The notes under the pieces: model-generated
What the model saw: the letters and a program-made list of their open reading frames with translations, nothing else
Told to the model about the DNA's origin: nothing
Databases searched by the model: none
Shown here: in pieces, positions 1-12,000 of the stretch
Numbering within the stretch: the stretch's first letter is position 1
Layout of the letters: each line of letters opens with the position of its first letter
Position numbers and translations under genes: made by a program
Assembly: GCA_026214975.1 (NCBI GenBank)
Contig: CM047809.1
Location: forward strand, 32,585,977-32,649,976
Direction of reading: 5' to 3'
Source: Gentiana macrophylla
Lineage: Eukaryota; Streptophyta; Magnoliopsida; Gentianales; Gentianaceae
Length of the DNA: 64,000 nucleotides

Positions 1-3000
1 CTTGGATAGCTACTAGAAAAAATCCGGTTGCTAGACCGGCCTTTTCTCTCTCTAAATCTCTCTTTAAGAATCTCTCAGTATATTTTGTAAATTATAATTC
101 TTCTAATTATGATGTACAAAAGAGCTAGCCAAGCCTCCTTTAAATAGGGTGACATGCATCCCACTGTGTCCCAATCCCATTGGGAAAAGTTTCTGTGTAG
201 ATTAATGAGAAAGAAAATCTATTACTAGTAAAATAAGGAAAATAAATATTCTAGATTTATCTCATTTAATTTAATATCTCATATTAAATAAATCCAAGAT
301 ATTGTCAATATCTAATATTGACTATCTTTATCTTATTACCATAAATCTATTTTTCACAAATCTATTAATATCCAATATTAATATATGATAATACCATTAA
401 TTAAATTACACAATCAAAGTGTATCTTATACACTAGAAAGTGGCGCCCCATATAGCCATTAAATGGCTTCCGGAATATTCTTTAATTAATCAATATAATT
501 AATATCTTGTATTTAATTTATTCATAATAAATAAATACAACCATATTAATTTAATCAATATAACACTTTATAGTCGAGATAAACTTTCCTTATTTGGTTA
601 TCAGTGTAACCGCATTTTAATCTGGCTAGATGTTCTTATGTGTGTGACCCGATAGGCTTCCGAATATGTTGGCCGTAGACACAAAGTGCAAATTACGTAA
701 ATGCACTTCATACCCAACGATCACGGAATAGCGTCTAGCAACACACTGTGACCCCCAATCATCGGAAGAGTCAAAAGCGGTGACTACTACCTTTCATGTG
801 AAACAGTTAACGTGTAAATAGAATCCTATCGCTGTTACAATATCCATACAATTGTTTCTCGAGTGTCAATACATCAACGATCGTATATTATAATCTCGAT
901 ATCATGCTCTCTCGGAATGAGTCACTTACTCCCACTTTGCAAAGATTCACGAGAGCTAGACATTCCTTATAAGAATGTCATTTTGGATATTCACTCCTAC
1001 TAATAGGATACGCGATTTCCGGACGAACAAACATGTATCCTACGCATGCTTCAATATCATACCCGAGCACTACCGCATGATCGCCCCATGGCTAGGGGAA
1101 ACCTCAATAGTGTCAAAGCATGACAATCCACACCGTGATACCATATAGACTCCGGTCTCAGGATAATTACACAGCTGTCACATACTGCGACACTTAATGT
1201 AAGTGGGTCAGTCTAACATACGTTGTTGGTCTCAGAGAAGGGTAAAACTATAGTCAGAAGGGGGGGTGAATGACTATAGTGGAGTTTCAAAAACGTTTCT
1301 TATATTTAAAATCTTTTGGGCAGCGGATAAGTCCCTTCTTAAAGTGTTGTTTCAAAGTAGATTATGCAATCACAAATATAGAGTATGCAATGAAATAAAG
1401 TGCTGTAAAGTAAATTGCTGGAAGTAAATAGACACAAAGGTTTATAGTGGTTCAGGGTGGTGTAATACCTTAATCCACTCTTCTTCTGTGATGGTTGAAG
1501 GAATTCACTATTGTTTTCACAGATACAATAGCACGATTGTCCTTAGCTAAACAAGCTCACACACCGCTGCGACTATCACTCCCTGGCTTCAAAAGCTTGG
1601 TGAGGACTCTCTATCATCGCTCATTGAGAACAAATCTTTCAAACAGCCTATCACAAAGGTTGCAACTCCTTCTCAGATTCCTCTGATTCAATTGCCTCAG
1701 TTGATGTAAATTGAATTCACAGACTTGTGATCAATCTCAGTGCCTGATGTGGAATTTGAGCTCTGATTTCTGAGTTTATCTGATGTTTCTTTTAAGTACA
1801 GATAGAAGGCTTTTCAAATTGATAGAGTTTTTGCTTGTTTCTTATCAGATTCAATCGTTATTTTTCTTGTTTGTCAATGCCTTCCATTTATAGCCTTGAT
1901 AATCCTTGATTTGAATTTCCGTCCGTTGGCTATTTAATGTGGAGAATAATCCTTGATTTTATTCTTGATTCCCCCTTAATTATATTCTCCTTAATTTCAG
2001 TGATCGGGTTTTTCTTCAAACGTTTATCAGAAAATCTGTCCTTGATTGATCCTCAATTGATTGTGCATTTAATGATTGATCTTCATCTTTTGAAATCTGA
2101 ATGAGTAAAAGTTACTTGACCGTTTCATGAACGGTTAAGTGATCCTTCTGAATTTGTTGTTTATGTCATCCTTCACTGCTTTGTTTTTACTCAGCCGATA
2201 GTCAGTTTATTTTGCCGGTTTACTGCTTTGTTATTTTCTTTGATCTTTCAGGTACTTCTTGTACTTCACTGATCCTTTTGGGTGAGATCAGTGTACACCA
2301 TATTTGACAATGTACTTCATCATTTGAATTATAACTTAGACCTATCCAAGGTCATCACAGACTTCCTTGGTTATAAGTCAGACCATAATGTGTTCATGCT
2401 TCTCTGCTGGTACTTGGCTGGCTTCACTCTGCCGAATATCTGTTTTACTTCACCATCCTACCAACTAGTACAATACTTGTCTGACTCAACTTATACAACA
2501 TGTCAGACTCTAAGAAAAGACTTATACAGAGAATTCTAACTTATTTCAGGCTTGCTATAACAGCTAGTATGGCCATCATCAAAACATAATAAAATGTTCC
2601 TAACATACGCATTCTCTAATACACGTCCACGTACAGTCCAAGTGTCTTCACACTTCGATAGACAAGATATATCCCTATCTTCAATAATACAGAAGACATC
2701 CAATATGTGCTATCATACGATCAATGTCTGTTTGACAGTTCATACGACTAGAGACTTTTAAGTATCAAACCTATTAAGGTGATTAGAGATCTCGTCAACC
2801 ATAATCACGATCATGGTTTCTCTATCATAGTTTAATACTAAGGACGTTACTATATATTCAATTAACATAATTGGTTCAAAAGGATAAACAAAATATATAA
2901 TAACATAAGTGCTTTTATTAATCATAATAAAGTTATTACGTGAACTAAATAGACTGTAAATGACCCAACCCGGTTGGATCCGGTCCAACCCGATTAGATT

Positions 3001-3015
3001 TAGGACACCTTTTCA
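1..3015 (-). mobile_element. 3' LTR of Copia element A (cut by the window edge, interrupted by a solo LTR)
   Basis: The sequence matches the complete LTR at 59549-61480 almost throughout. Window base 1 corresponds to about 59780 of that copy, so only the inner and U3 parts are present. On the minus strand the LTR begins TGAAAAGG at 3015, next to a polypurine tract (AAGTGGGAG at about 3020-3030) that directly follows the RNase H stop codon. A TATA-like TATTTAAA lies on the minus strand near 145-155. The LTR is split by an unrelated 1.4 kb solo LTR at 1224-2605; the flanking halves join cleanly when compared with the intact copy. Confidence 0.8.
1224..2605 (+). mobile_element. Solo LTR (Copia, SIRE-like) nested in the Copia A LTR
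   Basis: A 1382-bp block starts TGTTGG and ends CCTAACA, and is absent from the homologous LTR at 59549-61480. The flanks TACGT (1219-1223) and TACGC (2606-2610) form a 5-bp target duplication with one mismatch. The interior has hallmarks of SIRE-like LTRs: a run AGAAGGGGGGTGAATGA near the start and a 'tggttcagggtggtgtaat' type segment at about 1450. No coding potential is seen; the short ORFs at 1495 and 2282 are incidental. A related element lies at 33996-35391. Confidence 0.75.
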
Positions 3016-3032
3016 AAAATCTCCCACTTGGC
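3016..3032 (-). other. Polypurine tract of Copia A
   Basis: On the minus strand the sequence CCAAGTGGGAGATTTT lies between the end of the RNase H frame and the LTR start. This is the expected place and composition for the plus-strand primer of a Copia element, and the same AGTGGGAGAT core occurs at the LTR edge of the 14371-23567 element. Confidence 0.7.
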
Positions 3033-6000
3033 CTAAAGCCAATCACCCATATGCCTAAGCCCATGCACGTGAACATGTTTCTCATGCTTTGCCTGCGACA
3101 ATACCTTGGTTAACGGATCAACTATGTTATCATCCATGTTGACTTTCTCTATCTTTACATCTCCTCTATCTACTATCTCTCGAATCAAGTGATAGCGCCG
3201 TAACACATGTTTGGACTTCTGATGAGACCTTGGTTCCTTTGACTGACCAATTGCCCTATTATTATCACAGTACAGTGGGACTAGACCTTCAATGAAGGGA
3301 ACCACACCAAGTTCAGTAATGAACTTCTTCATCCAAACTGCTTCATTTGCCGACTCTGAGGCTGCTATATACTCGGCTTCCGTTGTAGAGTCCGCAGTAG
3401 TTTCCTGCTTGGAACTCTTCCAGCTAACTGCTCTTCCATTAAGCGTGAAAACAAACCTAGACTGTGACTTCAAGTCATACTTGACTGTTTGAAAATTGGC
3501 GTATGTGTAACCTCGTAATACCAAATCATTGTTCCCAAAAACCAAGAACATTCTCTAGTACGTCTCATGTACTTCAGAATGTTCTTGACTGCAACCCAGT
3601 GACCATCACCTGGATTTTCCTGGTACCTACTAGTCATACTCAGAGGGTACGAGACATCCGGTCTAGTGTACAACATGGCATACATGATAGACCCGATGGC
3701 CGAAGCATAGGGATCTTACTCATATGTGCCCTTTCCTCCTCTATCTTAGGGCACATTTCCTTTGATGAGATAGACCCTATGTGTGACATGGGCAAAAATC
3801 CTCTCTTGATTGCTCCATGCCGAATCTTCAAAGATCTTGTCTATATAGGTGGATTGTGATGCACCAAGCAACCTCTTAGATCTATCTCTATAGATCTCGA
3901 TTCCTAGAATATAGGCTGCTTCTCCCAAGTCCTTCATGTAGAATTTCTTGGATAACCAAACTTTAACTGACTGTAACATAGGAATATCATTTCCTTTGAG
4001 CAATATGTCATCCATATAAAGCACTAAGAAAACTACGGCACTCCCATTAACCTTCTTGTAAACACACAGTTCAACTTTGTCGATGATGAAATCAAACTGT
4101 TTGATTGTCTCATCAAAGTGAAGATTCCAACTCCGAGACGCTTGCTTCAATCCATAAATGGATCTTTGCAATTTGCACACCATCCCAAAGATCATCGGTT
4201 GCCAGAAACCTCAGGTTGTGTCATGTACACTTCCTCGCATGATTCCCGTTAAGCAAAAGTCGTTTTCACATCCATCCGCCGGATCTCATAATCATGGTAT
4301 GCTGCAATAACAAGCAGAATTCTATTGGACTTCAGCATAGCTACTGGCAAAAAGGTTTCATCATAGTCAACTTCTTGTCTTTGCTTATAACATTTTGCCA
4401 CCAACATTGCCTTGTAGGTAGTCCCATTACCATCCATGTTAGTCTTTCTCTTAAAGACCCATTTACACCCTATAGGAACTATTCCCTCAGGTGAATCAAC
4501 TAAGTTCCAAACTTGGTTGTCTTTCATGAATTCCATTTAAGAGTTCATGGCTTCCAGCTATTTCTCTTTGTCATGCCTCATCAACACCTCCTCGTAAGTT
4601 TTAGGGTCCTCATCTTCCATGAGATATACACCAGTGTACCTTTCAGGTTCACGATGTTTCCTAGTGGATCTTTGAGGTGTCTGTGTTTTTAGAGCAGGTG
4701 TATGCTCCTCATCTGTATACGGTGTCTGCTCTACTTCCATCAACTGACTGTTGTCCGTAAGTGGTTCTTGAATTTCTTCAAGATCAACCTTACTCCCACT
4801 GACCCTCTCCAGAATGAACTCTTTCTCTAGAAAGTGGACAGTCCTGGAGACAACCACCTTTTGTTCTCATGGATGGTAAAATTGGTATCCTCTAGTTTCT
4901 CTAGGATATCCCACAAATAGACATTTGTCTGATCTAGCTTCTAATTTGTCAGGCATCATCCGCTTCACGTAAGTTGGACAACCTCAAGGTTTAAGATATG
5001 CCATATTCGGTTTCTTCTTGGCCCATACCTCGTATGGTGTAGAATCCACCGTCTTTGATGGAACTCGGTTAAGTGTATAAGATGTCGTTTCTAGAGCATA
5101 CCCCAAAATGATTTTGGAAGAACTGCGTAGCTCATCATGGATCATACCATGTCTAGCAAAGTGATATTTCTCCTTTCAAATACGCCATCCATCTGAGGCG
5201 TTCCGGGTCGAGTCCATTCAGGTAGAATCCCATTCTCCTTTAAGTAATCTTGAAACTCTCCATCTAGGTATTCACCACCTCAATCAGATCGAAGTGTCTT
5301 AATCTTCTTACTCAGTTGTTTCTCCACTTCACTTCTGAACTCCTTGAACTTTTCAAAGGCTTCAGACTTATACTTCATTAAGTATACATAACTATAATGA
5401 GAATGGTCATCTGTGAAGGTGATAAAATAAGAGTATCCTCATTTGGCTTGAATTGACATTGGGCCGCAGACATCAGTATGTACGAGCTCAAGAAATTCGT
5501 TGGATCTTATCCCTTTGTCACTATACGGTGACTTTGTCATCTTGCCAAGTAAACAAGCTTTGCATGTATCAAATGATTCAAAATCGAAATGATCCAACAA
5601 ACCATCGTTATGGAGTTTGGTAATGCGATTCTTATTTATATGGCCAAGTCTACAATGCCTCAAGTAGGATTCATTCAAGTCACTTTTTTTAGCTTTCTTG
5701 TTGTTTATATCAAGTATTTCAACATTCATATCTAATACGTAGAGACCAATGTCAAGTTTCCCAGTACCATAAAATATTCTATCATGTGAAAAAGAACAAC
5801 ATTTATTCTTAAACGTAAAAGAAAATCCTTCAACATCCAACGCAGAAATCGAAATAATGCTCTTCGTAAGAGCAAGAACAAAATAACAGTTATTTAATTC
5901 TAGTACAATCCACGAGCGGCTTTAAGTGAGAGGTTTGGGGTGCACTTGACCCCCTTATTAAATAAATAAAAATCCTATGTATATTTATATAGATAAATAG

Positions 6001-7194
6001 GAAGACATAGCTAATTGACCCCCTAATTTTTAACGGCTGACCCACTTTTTTATTTATTTAATACTATTGACCCTACAAGATTTTAAAAAAAAGATAAAAT
6101 TATCGTCTTATGATGGTGCTGCTCTCGATCCCTGACCCCCATCCCGGAATTCCTGCAGCCGCCCCTGGTACTAGCCCACTGGGCAACGAAAGAAAATAAA
6201 CTCCTACGGCTAGGGCAACAACACTTGCTTCATTCCCAACGCGCAGGTCCACTTCCCCTTTCCTCCGATCTCTAGTCCTTCTTAGTCCCTCGCATATCCA
6301 GTACAAATATGAGAACCACATCCAGATCTAATACCAAAGTGGTTAGACTTTAATAAGCAATATTGATCTCAATCATAAACATACTCAAGTGAAGCATCAC
6401 CATGCTTGTTCTTCTTGGTGCTCAAGAAGGCCTTGCAGTTTCTCCTCCAATGGCCAGGCTGGCCACAATGGAAGCAAGCATACTTGAATTTGTCTTTGGC
6501 TATCTTACGCTTTGGCTTGGTAGCCTCCTTCGCCTTCTTGGTCTTCTTTTGGGTATTTTATTGCCCTTGGAAGAAGTCACGAGCAACACTTGCTTACCCT
6601 TGCCAACAGTGCCCTCGGCAGTTTTAAGCATGTTCAGTAACTCCATGAGGGAGGAATCAATCTTATTCATGTGGTAGTTCATCACAAACTGCGAGTAAGA
6701 GTCCGGTAGAGATTGCAGAATCAAGTCAACACTTAACTCACGCCCCATCTTATGGCCAAGCTTCTCAAGCCTCTCTATGTAGCCGATCATCTTCAGCACA
6801 TGCGACCCAACCGGAGTACTTGAAGCTATCTTGTAACCAAAAAGCGCCTTCGAGACCTCGTACCTCTCAGTGCGAGACTGAGAAGCATAGAGCTCCTTCA
6901 GGTGAGCCATAATGGTGTGAGCATCCATGGACTCATGTTGTTTCTGAAGTTCTGGTGTCATAGAAGCAAGCATGATGCAAATAGCCTTCACGCTTTATCG
7001 AGCGAGTGTTTAGATACTTCTTAATGAGACTCCTTATTGGAAGCATCTCCAGGGTCCTTACTTAAGGGTTTTTCCAAAACATAGCCAATGCCATCATGTA
7101 TCAAAACGATTTTGAGGTTTCTTTTCCACTCGAGAAAGTTTGTTTCATCAAGCTTGTTATCAATGATAAAACTAAAATTCAATTTGTTCGACAT
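3033..7194 (-). pseudogene. Copia A gag-pol polyprotein (degenerate)
   Basis: The polyprotein of a Ty1/Copia retrotransposon is spread over several frames of the minus strand. Gag starts with MSNKLNFSF at 7194 and has an alpha-helical region (6500-6991). A CCHC knuckle (CFHCGQPGHWRRNC) lies at about 6430-6470 in another frame. The protease begins near 6340 (VLD in place of the usual DTG/DSG) and is split by a small insertion at 5907-6167. The pre-integrase zinc finger (H...H...CKAC) is at 5439-5840. The integrase core at 4880-5440 contains LRSD and a GGEYL segment, with in-frame stops. Reverse transcriptase spans about 3700-4536 with the YMDD motif near 4010, and RNase H 3033-3551 has ADSTTEAEYIAA and YCDNNRAI and ends MGDWL. 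Domain order PR-IN-RT-RH defines Copia. At least half a dozen frameshifts or stops make it non-functional as read, though some may be sequence errors. Confidence 0.88.
5907..6167. mobile_element. Small hAT-like (TTF type) insertion in the Copia A protease
   Basis: The protease reading frame runs ...PSGLV up to about 6170 and resumes with LELNNCYF at about 5905, so 261 bp have been inserted. The insert is flanked by GTAC on both sides (5903-5906 and 6168-6171). Read on the minus strand, one end is CAGGGGCGGCTGCAGGAATT and the other end carries a related AGCGGC...AAG motif; such CAGGGGCGG termini are common in plant hAT elements of the TTF-zinc-finger type. It contains several TGACCCCC repeats and no ORF. 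The 4-bp duplication is shorter than the 8 bp expected of hAT elements, so the class is tentative. Confidence 0.5.
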
Positions 7195-8560
7195 TTCTAC
7201 AACAATAAAGTAAAGATAATATAAGTAAAAGTTCGTGCATTAAAAACCATAAAATTGCACTTTAAAATTTTAATTAGGTTTTGCTCCCACTAGCCAACTA
7301 TCCCCAATTGGCTTTCAAGAATTTAATTAATTCTTTAGTGGATGGAATCCAACCTAGTTCACTCGATCCCCGACGTGGGCTGATCGGCCAGGTCAATTTC
7401 GAAAGGTGGGTACACTTACCGATCGCATCTCTTGCGACTTCCATTGGTTGACTAGTCAACTCTTTGACAATTCCCATCTCTATGTGATAGTCAACCCCTT
7501 GTCTCTAAATTCAGACTGTCCTGACGTGGCCAATCACCGCAAGATTCTTAGTCGAGTTGTAACCCAAATCTTCATGATATCTCATCTCGATAATAAAAAT
7601 ATACCCGAGGTAGGTCAACTCCCGACGTGGGCCGATCAGTTGGGTCCGAACAAGGGCTCTTCACCATCATTGTAACATTGGGAGACAAATTTAACTCGAT
7701 TTTTGTTCTGGGAATAATTTCAAATTAATTCTTTTAATTATGTATGGTCTCATTTAAACGTGCATATTTCTACGTTATCAAAATAAAGTAAAACATACAC
7801 CATTCCACACACAATATAACCGGTATGATCATGGACTTTTCTTAAGTGCGGTTTTGAATACAAACTGACGAAACCGCGGGTCACAAACTAAGGGTAGTTG
7901 CAACCGCCAATAGGATCTTTAATGCGCCATATCCAATGGGATCTTTATTCGTCTTTCTTTGGTCTCCATCTTCTGCTTCATTCTTGTTACATTAAATCTA
8001 TCTAATAAATTTATACACCCACCGCACACGAGGGGAGCTTACGGGATTGAGATAAATGCAGAAAGTAAACTAGGCCACGTTCTTCATAACGGCCTAGGAC
8101 AATTATAAAAACCAATCAGAAAATAAACTATTCACATCTATCGCATTGGTCGAGTCCATGATCAATCGGGGTCCATATAATCACATTATATCTAAAACAT
8201 CTAATTCATACAATAATAATCTTATGAAAAAGATTAAGTTTTAATTTACCACCTTGCGTCTTATTTTATCAAATCAAACAATCAATTAACTTTTAATTAA
8301 TTAAACGATTTTGATCAAAATAAAATTAACGATTAATTTTAAATCGATTTCAATTTTAATTTTAATCAATTGTAACTATTCAAATTTAAATCAAAATTAA
8401 AACTAGGTCTCTTAGTTTCTTTCCAATTGATTCATAATCAAAAGTGATGCCTTTGTTTTCCAAAACCAAAAGGCGCCCTTTCCAAAATCAAAATTTTAAA
8501 AAGGGCCTAGGCCTAGAACTTTTCCAAAATCAAATAGTTTAAAAATCACCCACACTCTAT
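7195..8560 (-). mobile_element. 5' untranslated leader of Copia A
   Basis: Non-coding sequence upstream of the gag ATG. The part from about 7510 to 8520 is clearly homologous to 57960-59548, which sits next to a complete LTR of the same family. Shared blocks include the 'gaaaccgcgggtcacaa' segment (7880 and 58365) and the 'aaaccaaaag' segment (8465 and 58960). Homology stops at about 8520-8600 and no 5' LTR or primer-binding site follows, so element A is truncated at its 5' end. Confidence 0.7.
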
Positions 8561-8983
8561 TCACCCCCCTCTAGAGTGTGTTTGCGCCATCATCGATCCA
8601 ACAGCTTCATTACGGATAGTCCATGGAATGCTAGTCTGTATGTAATAATTATATCAATTAACACTTATTGACTCGACATGTTGAGAATAAGAAATATATA
8701 TAATCGATAGATTCACCGGCCACTAGATCCAGGGATCCCACCTTATTCTCAAACCTGATGGCTATTTAAATGCGCTCGAATGACCCTTCTCATACCGAGA
8801 ATGTATAGAACCCTATTCGGTCCGGTCCGGTATGGAATGAAAGGTTTAGAAGCTTTACAAGAAGAGCTCGCAAGACTCCAAGATCGTCTAACAAAGAGAG
8901 AATGAAGATCCGAGCGGGTATCGCCTGATTTCTTGGGCGTCGATCACTCAATCACTGTGTCGCTCTGTCATTGTCCGATTTTT
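8561..8983. other. Unassigned sequence between the Copia A leader and the rRNA fragment
   Basis: No similarity to a known family is recognisable. A 22-codon ORF at 8837-8905 (plus strand) begins MKGLEALQEELARLQ and has leucines at heptad-like spacing. It sits directly before the organellar rRNA fragment, so this stretch could be further organelle-derived DNA, but that cannot be shown from the sequence. Confidence 0.3.
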
Positions 8984-9248
8984 GCGAAGGCGACTCCGGG
9001 TCCCTACCGACGTATTTGGGGTGCAAAAGCATGGGAGCGAACATGATTAGATACCCTGGTGGTCCATGCCGTAACGATGGGTGTTTCGCCCTGGTCTACG
9101 CGGATCATGGGCCCAGCTAACGCATGAAACACTCCACTGGGAGTACGGTCGCAAGACCGAAACTCAAAGGAATTGACGGGGGCCTGCACAAGCGGTGGAG
9201 CATGTGGTTTAAGTCAATACAACGCGCAAAACCTTACCAGCCCTTGAC
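8984..9248 (+). pseudogene. rrn18: Mitochondrial 18S rRNA fragment (nuclear mitochondrial insert)
   Basis: About 265 bp match the plant mitochondrial small-subunit rRNA, covering the region equivalent to roughly positions 730-990 of E. coli 16S. Universal blocks are visible: GATTAGATACCCTGG (9040s), AAACTCAAAGGAATTGACGG (9160s), GGTGGAGCATGTGGTTTAA (9195-9213) and AACGCGCAAAACCTTACCAG. The GGTCGCAAGACCG stem and the AACGCGCAAAACC block are the mitochondrial form; the plastid 16S differs at both. Several substitutions and small indels, many of them transitions, show decay, and both ends break off abruptly. It is therefore a non-functional NUMT and not an rRNA gene. Confidence 0.9.
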
Positions 9249-9344
9249 CTATTGTTTTGTTTGATACGAAATCAAATTCACATATGAGACAGATGAAATA
9301 GCTACTAGCTACGGATCCTACCGCCGAGCTGTTCAATTTCTGAT

Positions 9345-9850
9345 TTATTGTGGCGTAATTTTAGAATTAATAAGTTGAATAAAAATATTTTATTCAATTT
9401 ATTGAAGTTACTGGTTAAAAGTCAATGGTCCCCGGGTTGGCTCCTAACACACGAGTGATTTCTCGTATTATGGAACCTCGAGAATAAATTAATAAGTTGG
9501 TCTATTTAATGAATATGTGAAATGTTATTTATTCAGTAATTAATTTGTAAAATAGAAAAGACATTTTCTATTATTCTATGACAATATACGACACCACACG
9601 TGAGGAAATTAGGAAAATAAATTTTCTTGTATTACGTCACATGTGTAATTAATTAATTATTTGTTAAGATAATGATTTTATTATTTAATGAAGATTATCT
9701 TTTACTTAAAGGAAAAAAAAAATTATCTTATGAAAGGGATAAACTCTCAAACATGGTTATTTTCCTATATAAATGGAGTTTCTTCCAATACATTGGCACA
9801 ATATCTTCTGTGCCACTTTCCACTGAAAGAAGAAAAAAAATAGTTTCTTG
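9345..9850 (+). mobile_element. LTR-like fragment with a TATA box
   Basis: AT-rich, non-coding sequence with the look of a plant LTR: a TATATAAAT box at 9766-9774 followed by a short transcribed-type region. No partner LTR is seen in the window, so the call rests on composition and promoter-like layout only. Confidence 0.35.
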
Positions 9851-9989
9851 TCCTAGCCACTGAGAGGCTACCTGGGCAGTTTTGTGTCTTAGATCACTGA
9901 CCTCGTCATGGTCCTCTTCAGTCATTTCATTTTTCTCGGCCTCATCTGTCCCTTCATCTTCATATAGGATGAAATCGTGATCCACCAAT

Positions 9990-10620
9990 GGGATTGTCTC
10001 TAGAAAAGGGCTTGTTGGTTAATACGCCAAGCCCAGAGAAGAGCCCACAGATACATCATTGGGCCTGTACGTTGGCCTAATAGAGAATAAGGTCCTCGGC
10101 CTAATTAGCCCGCACTTTCATAAAATCCAAAGACACCCTTCGCTCTACAATACTCATCAATGGCAGGGCAACGAGCGTCGATCAAACAAAGCCTTCACCC
10201 GCCCTTCACAAAGTCAACGAGAACTGGGGCCGACACGCCGCCCCATCTCGTCGCAGATCCGACCCAGCTTGGACCAAGCCCGCTAATTCAGAAACAAGAG
10301 GTAATGCATGATTGTTATATAAGCGAAGAACCCGCAGCGGTTGTAATCAAACTCGCTTATTCAGACGCCACACGCCACCATATAGTTAATTGTGTTTATT
10401 ACGCACTAATTACTCTTTTGTAATCGCTATTTGAATCGTAGCCCTATAAATAGCGAGCATTCATGCCCCTGAAAAGGACATCGATATCTCATTAATGCAA
10501 GCAGATAACCTCTCGCCAATTTGTCAACAACAAGATCGCCCATTTCTTGCTTTTTCATCCTCATATAATCTTCATATCTTTCTTGAGCACCACGCGTCTC
10601 ACCGGAAAAATCACTCACTT
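9990..10620 (+). mobile_element. Probable LTR fragment with a TATAAATA promoter
   Basis: GC-richer sequence without a gene, containing a good TATA box (TATAAATA, 10445-10452) followed by a region resembling the transcript start of an LTR. ORFs at 10059-10423 run through it, but they lack recognisable domains and overlap each other in different frames. The 53480-53780 stretch has a similar composition and may be a distant relative. Confidence 0.35.
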
Positions 10621-10739
10621 CGCGCTAGATATCCACCGTTAAAATCAACCAAACTCGTTTCATGATAACTCGACGTTATCAAAATTCTTAAACCGATTAT
10701 ATGGTCATGGCTATTGATTTTTCATTCCCAAACAAAGTC

Positions 10740-11745
10740 TTCTCCTTCTATTGATTGCTATCATCCAAGGGCCGAATGTATTTTCCATGGTTGGACCGCT
10801 TCTACCACTTCCTCAACAAATGAATGCGCTTAGGCACTTTGGACGTTCATATAGCACTACGTTTGTCCGGGCAAGCATCCCTTCTATGCCCAAATATCCC
10901 ACAATCAAAAGAGATCATTCCAAATCCGTTTTATTCAACTTTAAAACGATGTCCATTTAAAAATATGGTTGATCTCAGAGTTCGTTCCAAATTGACTTCT
11001 ACACATACTCTCGCATATTTGCCTCGATGTTTTGAGTGTGAAACGATCTACCTTGATGACTTTGCCAACTCTATTTCCGTTTTATTCAAACATTTGTCAT
11101 GAAACACCCCACTTGGATTTCTCGGAAATCGGATCCAAGCTAAAGTTGTCTTGATTTTCTCTTTTGAAGGAATGAAGAAGGGATTCCATTTCATCACCGA
11201 TTGATAATGTCGAGAATCATTCAAGGACCGTTCTCCATGCATGAGCCTCGTAATCTTCTTTTTAGAAGCGGGACGACATGTGAAAAGCCATGTTTTCTAG
11301 GGGATATTTCCGTCGATTTCAATCGCCCCTTTTGCTTTCCAGATAGTCTTTGAGCGACTAAGAAAGATAGCTATAGGACACTGATTTCCCAAGGATTTTA
11401 ATGATTAACGCCTTTTTCTAGGGTTTCCAACGATCTAAACATTCTTCCAAAAGGATAATGATTTTGTCCTCGTCGTGATCATTCCCGTGAAATTGTCAAT
11501 GGTGTCAACATGATCATTGAACTCTTTGTCATCTTTATCATCGCCTACATAGAGGTTGGTATCAAGACAATGTCCTCTCGACTACGTCGATGCCACTACG
11601 ACCGATCCAAATGTTTGAAAGTTGAGTATCCGATTGGTCATATTAACCGATTGGCTTGGATTTATCAACGCTACAATCAATCGGATCTTGTTCCTCAACA
11701 GAGACCTCTATCAGGGAGACCTCCATTTGGATGTTAGGGAGAGGT
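10740..11745 (-). pseudogene. LINE ORF1 remnant (DUF4283 and CCHC knuckle)
   Basis: On the minus strand the 5' side reads through a DUF4283-type segment. It contains LAWIRFPRNPSGVF (about 11120-11150), then GKVIKVDRFTL and, after a 1-base shift, KYARVCVEVNLERTL (about 10985-11040). Next come a zinc knuckle FDCGIFGHRRDAC near 10880-10920 and a GPWMIA motif near 10775. This order is typical of the nucleic-acid-binding ORF1 of plant L1-type LINEs. The first cysteine of the knuckle is replaced by serine and several frames are needed, so it is dead. No endonuclease or RT follows to the left; the element is cut near 10620-10740. Confidence 0.7.
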
Positions 11746-12000
11746 TGGACACCCTACGGTGGTTGAAGAGACGAGAGAACGAAGGCAGAGGGGAATTGCC
11801 ACCGCCGCTAGGGTTTCCACAAACGCATATTTTAGTTTTAGGGATAAGGGTCCAAAATAACACAAAATATACTTAATTAGATAAATAGGACATGCTAAAC
11901 ATTTCATTTGTTATAATGATACAAATTAGATAGAGAGATCAAAATACCCTTAACGAAGAAAAATTTAAAAAACAAAACAATAGGGAAACAGGCGCATGGA
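11746..12000. other. Non-coding flank of the LINE remnant
   Basis: Contains a short GC-rich stretch (11745-11820) compatible with the LINE 5' untranslated region, then AT-rich sequence. Nothing else can be supported. Confidence 0.4.

Noticed and set aside
6140..6165. GAATTCCTGCAGCC resembles a cloning-vector polylinker
   Set aside because: The similarity stops after about 14 bases, and the sequence fits the CAGGGGCGG-type end of a hAT element inserted in the Copia protease.
8984..9248. Functional rRNA gene or plastid 16S insert
   Set aside because: Only a fragment is present; signature stems match the mitochondrial, not the plastid, form.
9728..9988. Acidic minus-strand ORF (DEGTDEAEKNEMTEED)
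   Set aside because: No recognisable domain, no homologous context, and it overlaps LTR-like promoter sequence on the other strand.
10059..10423. Plus-strand ORFs of 75-87 codons
   Set aside because: They overlap in two frames and lie in LTR-like DNA with a TATA box; no domain seen.
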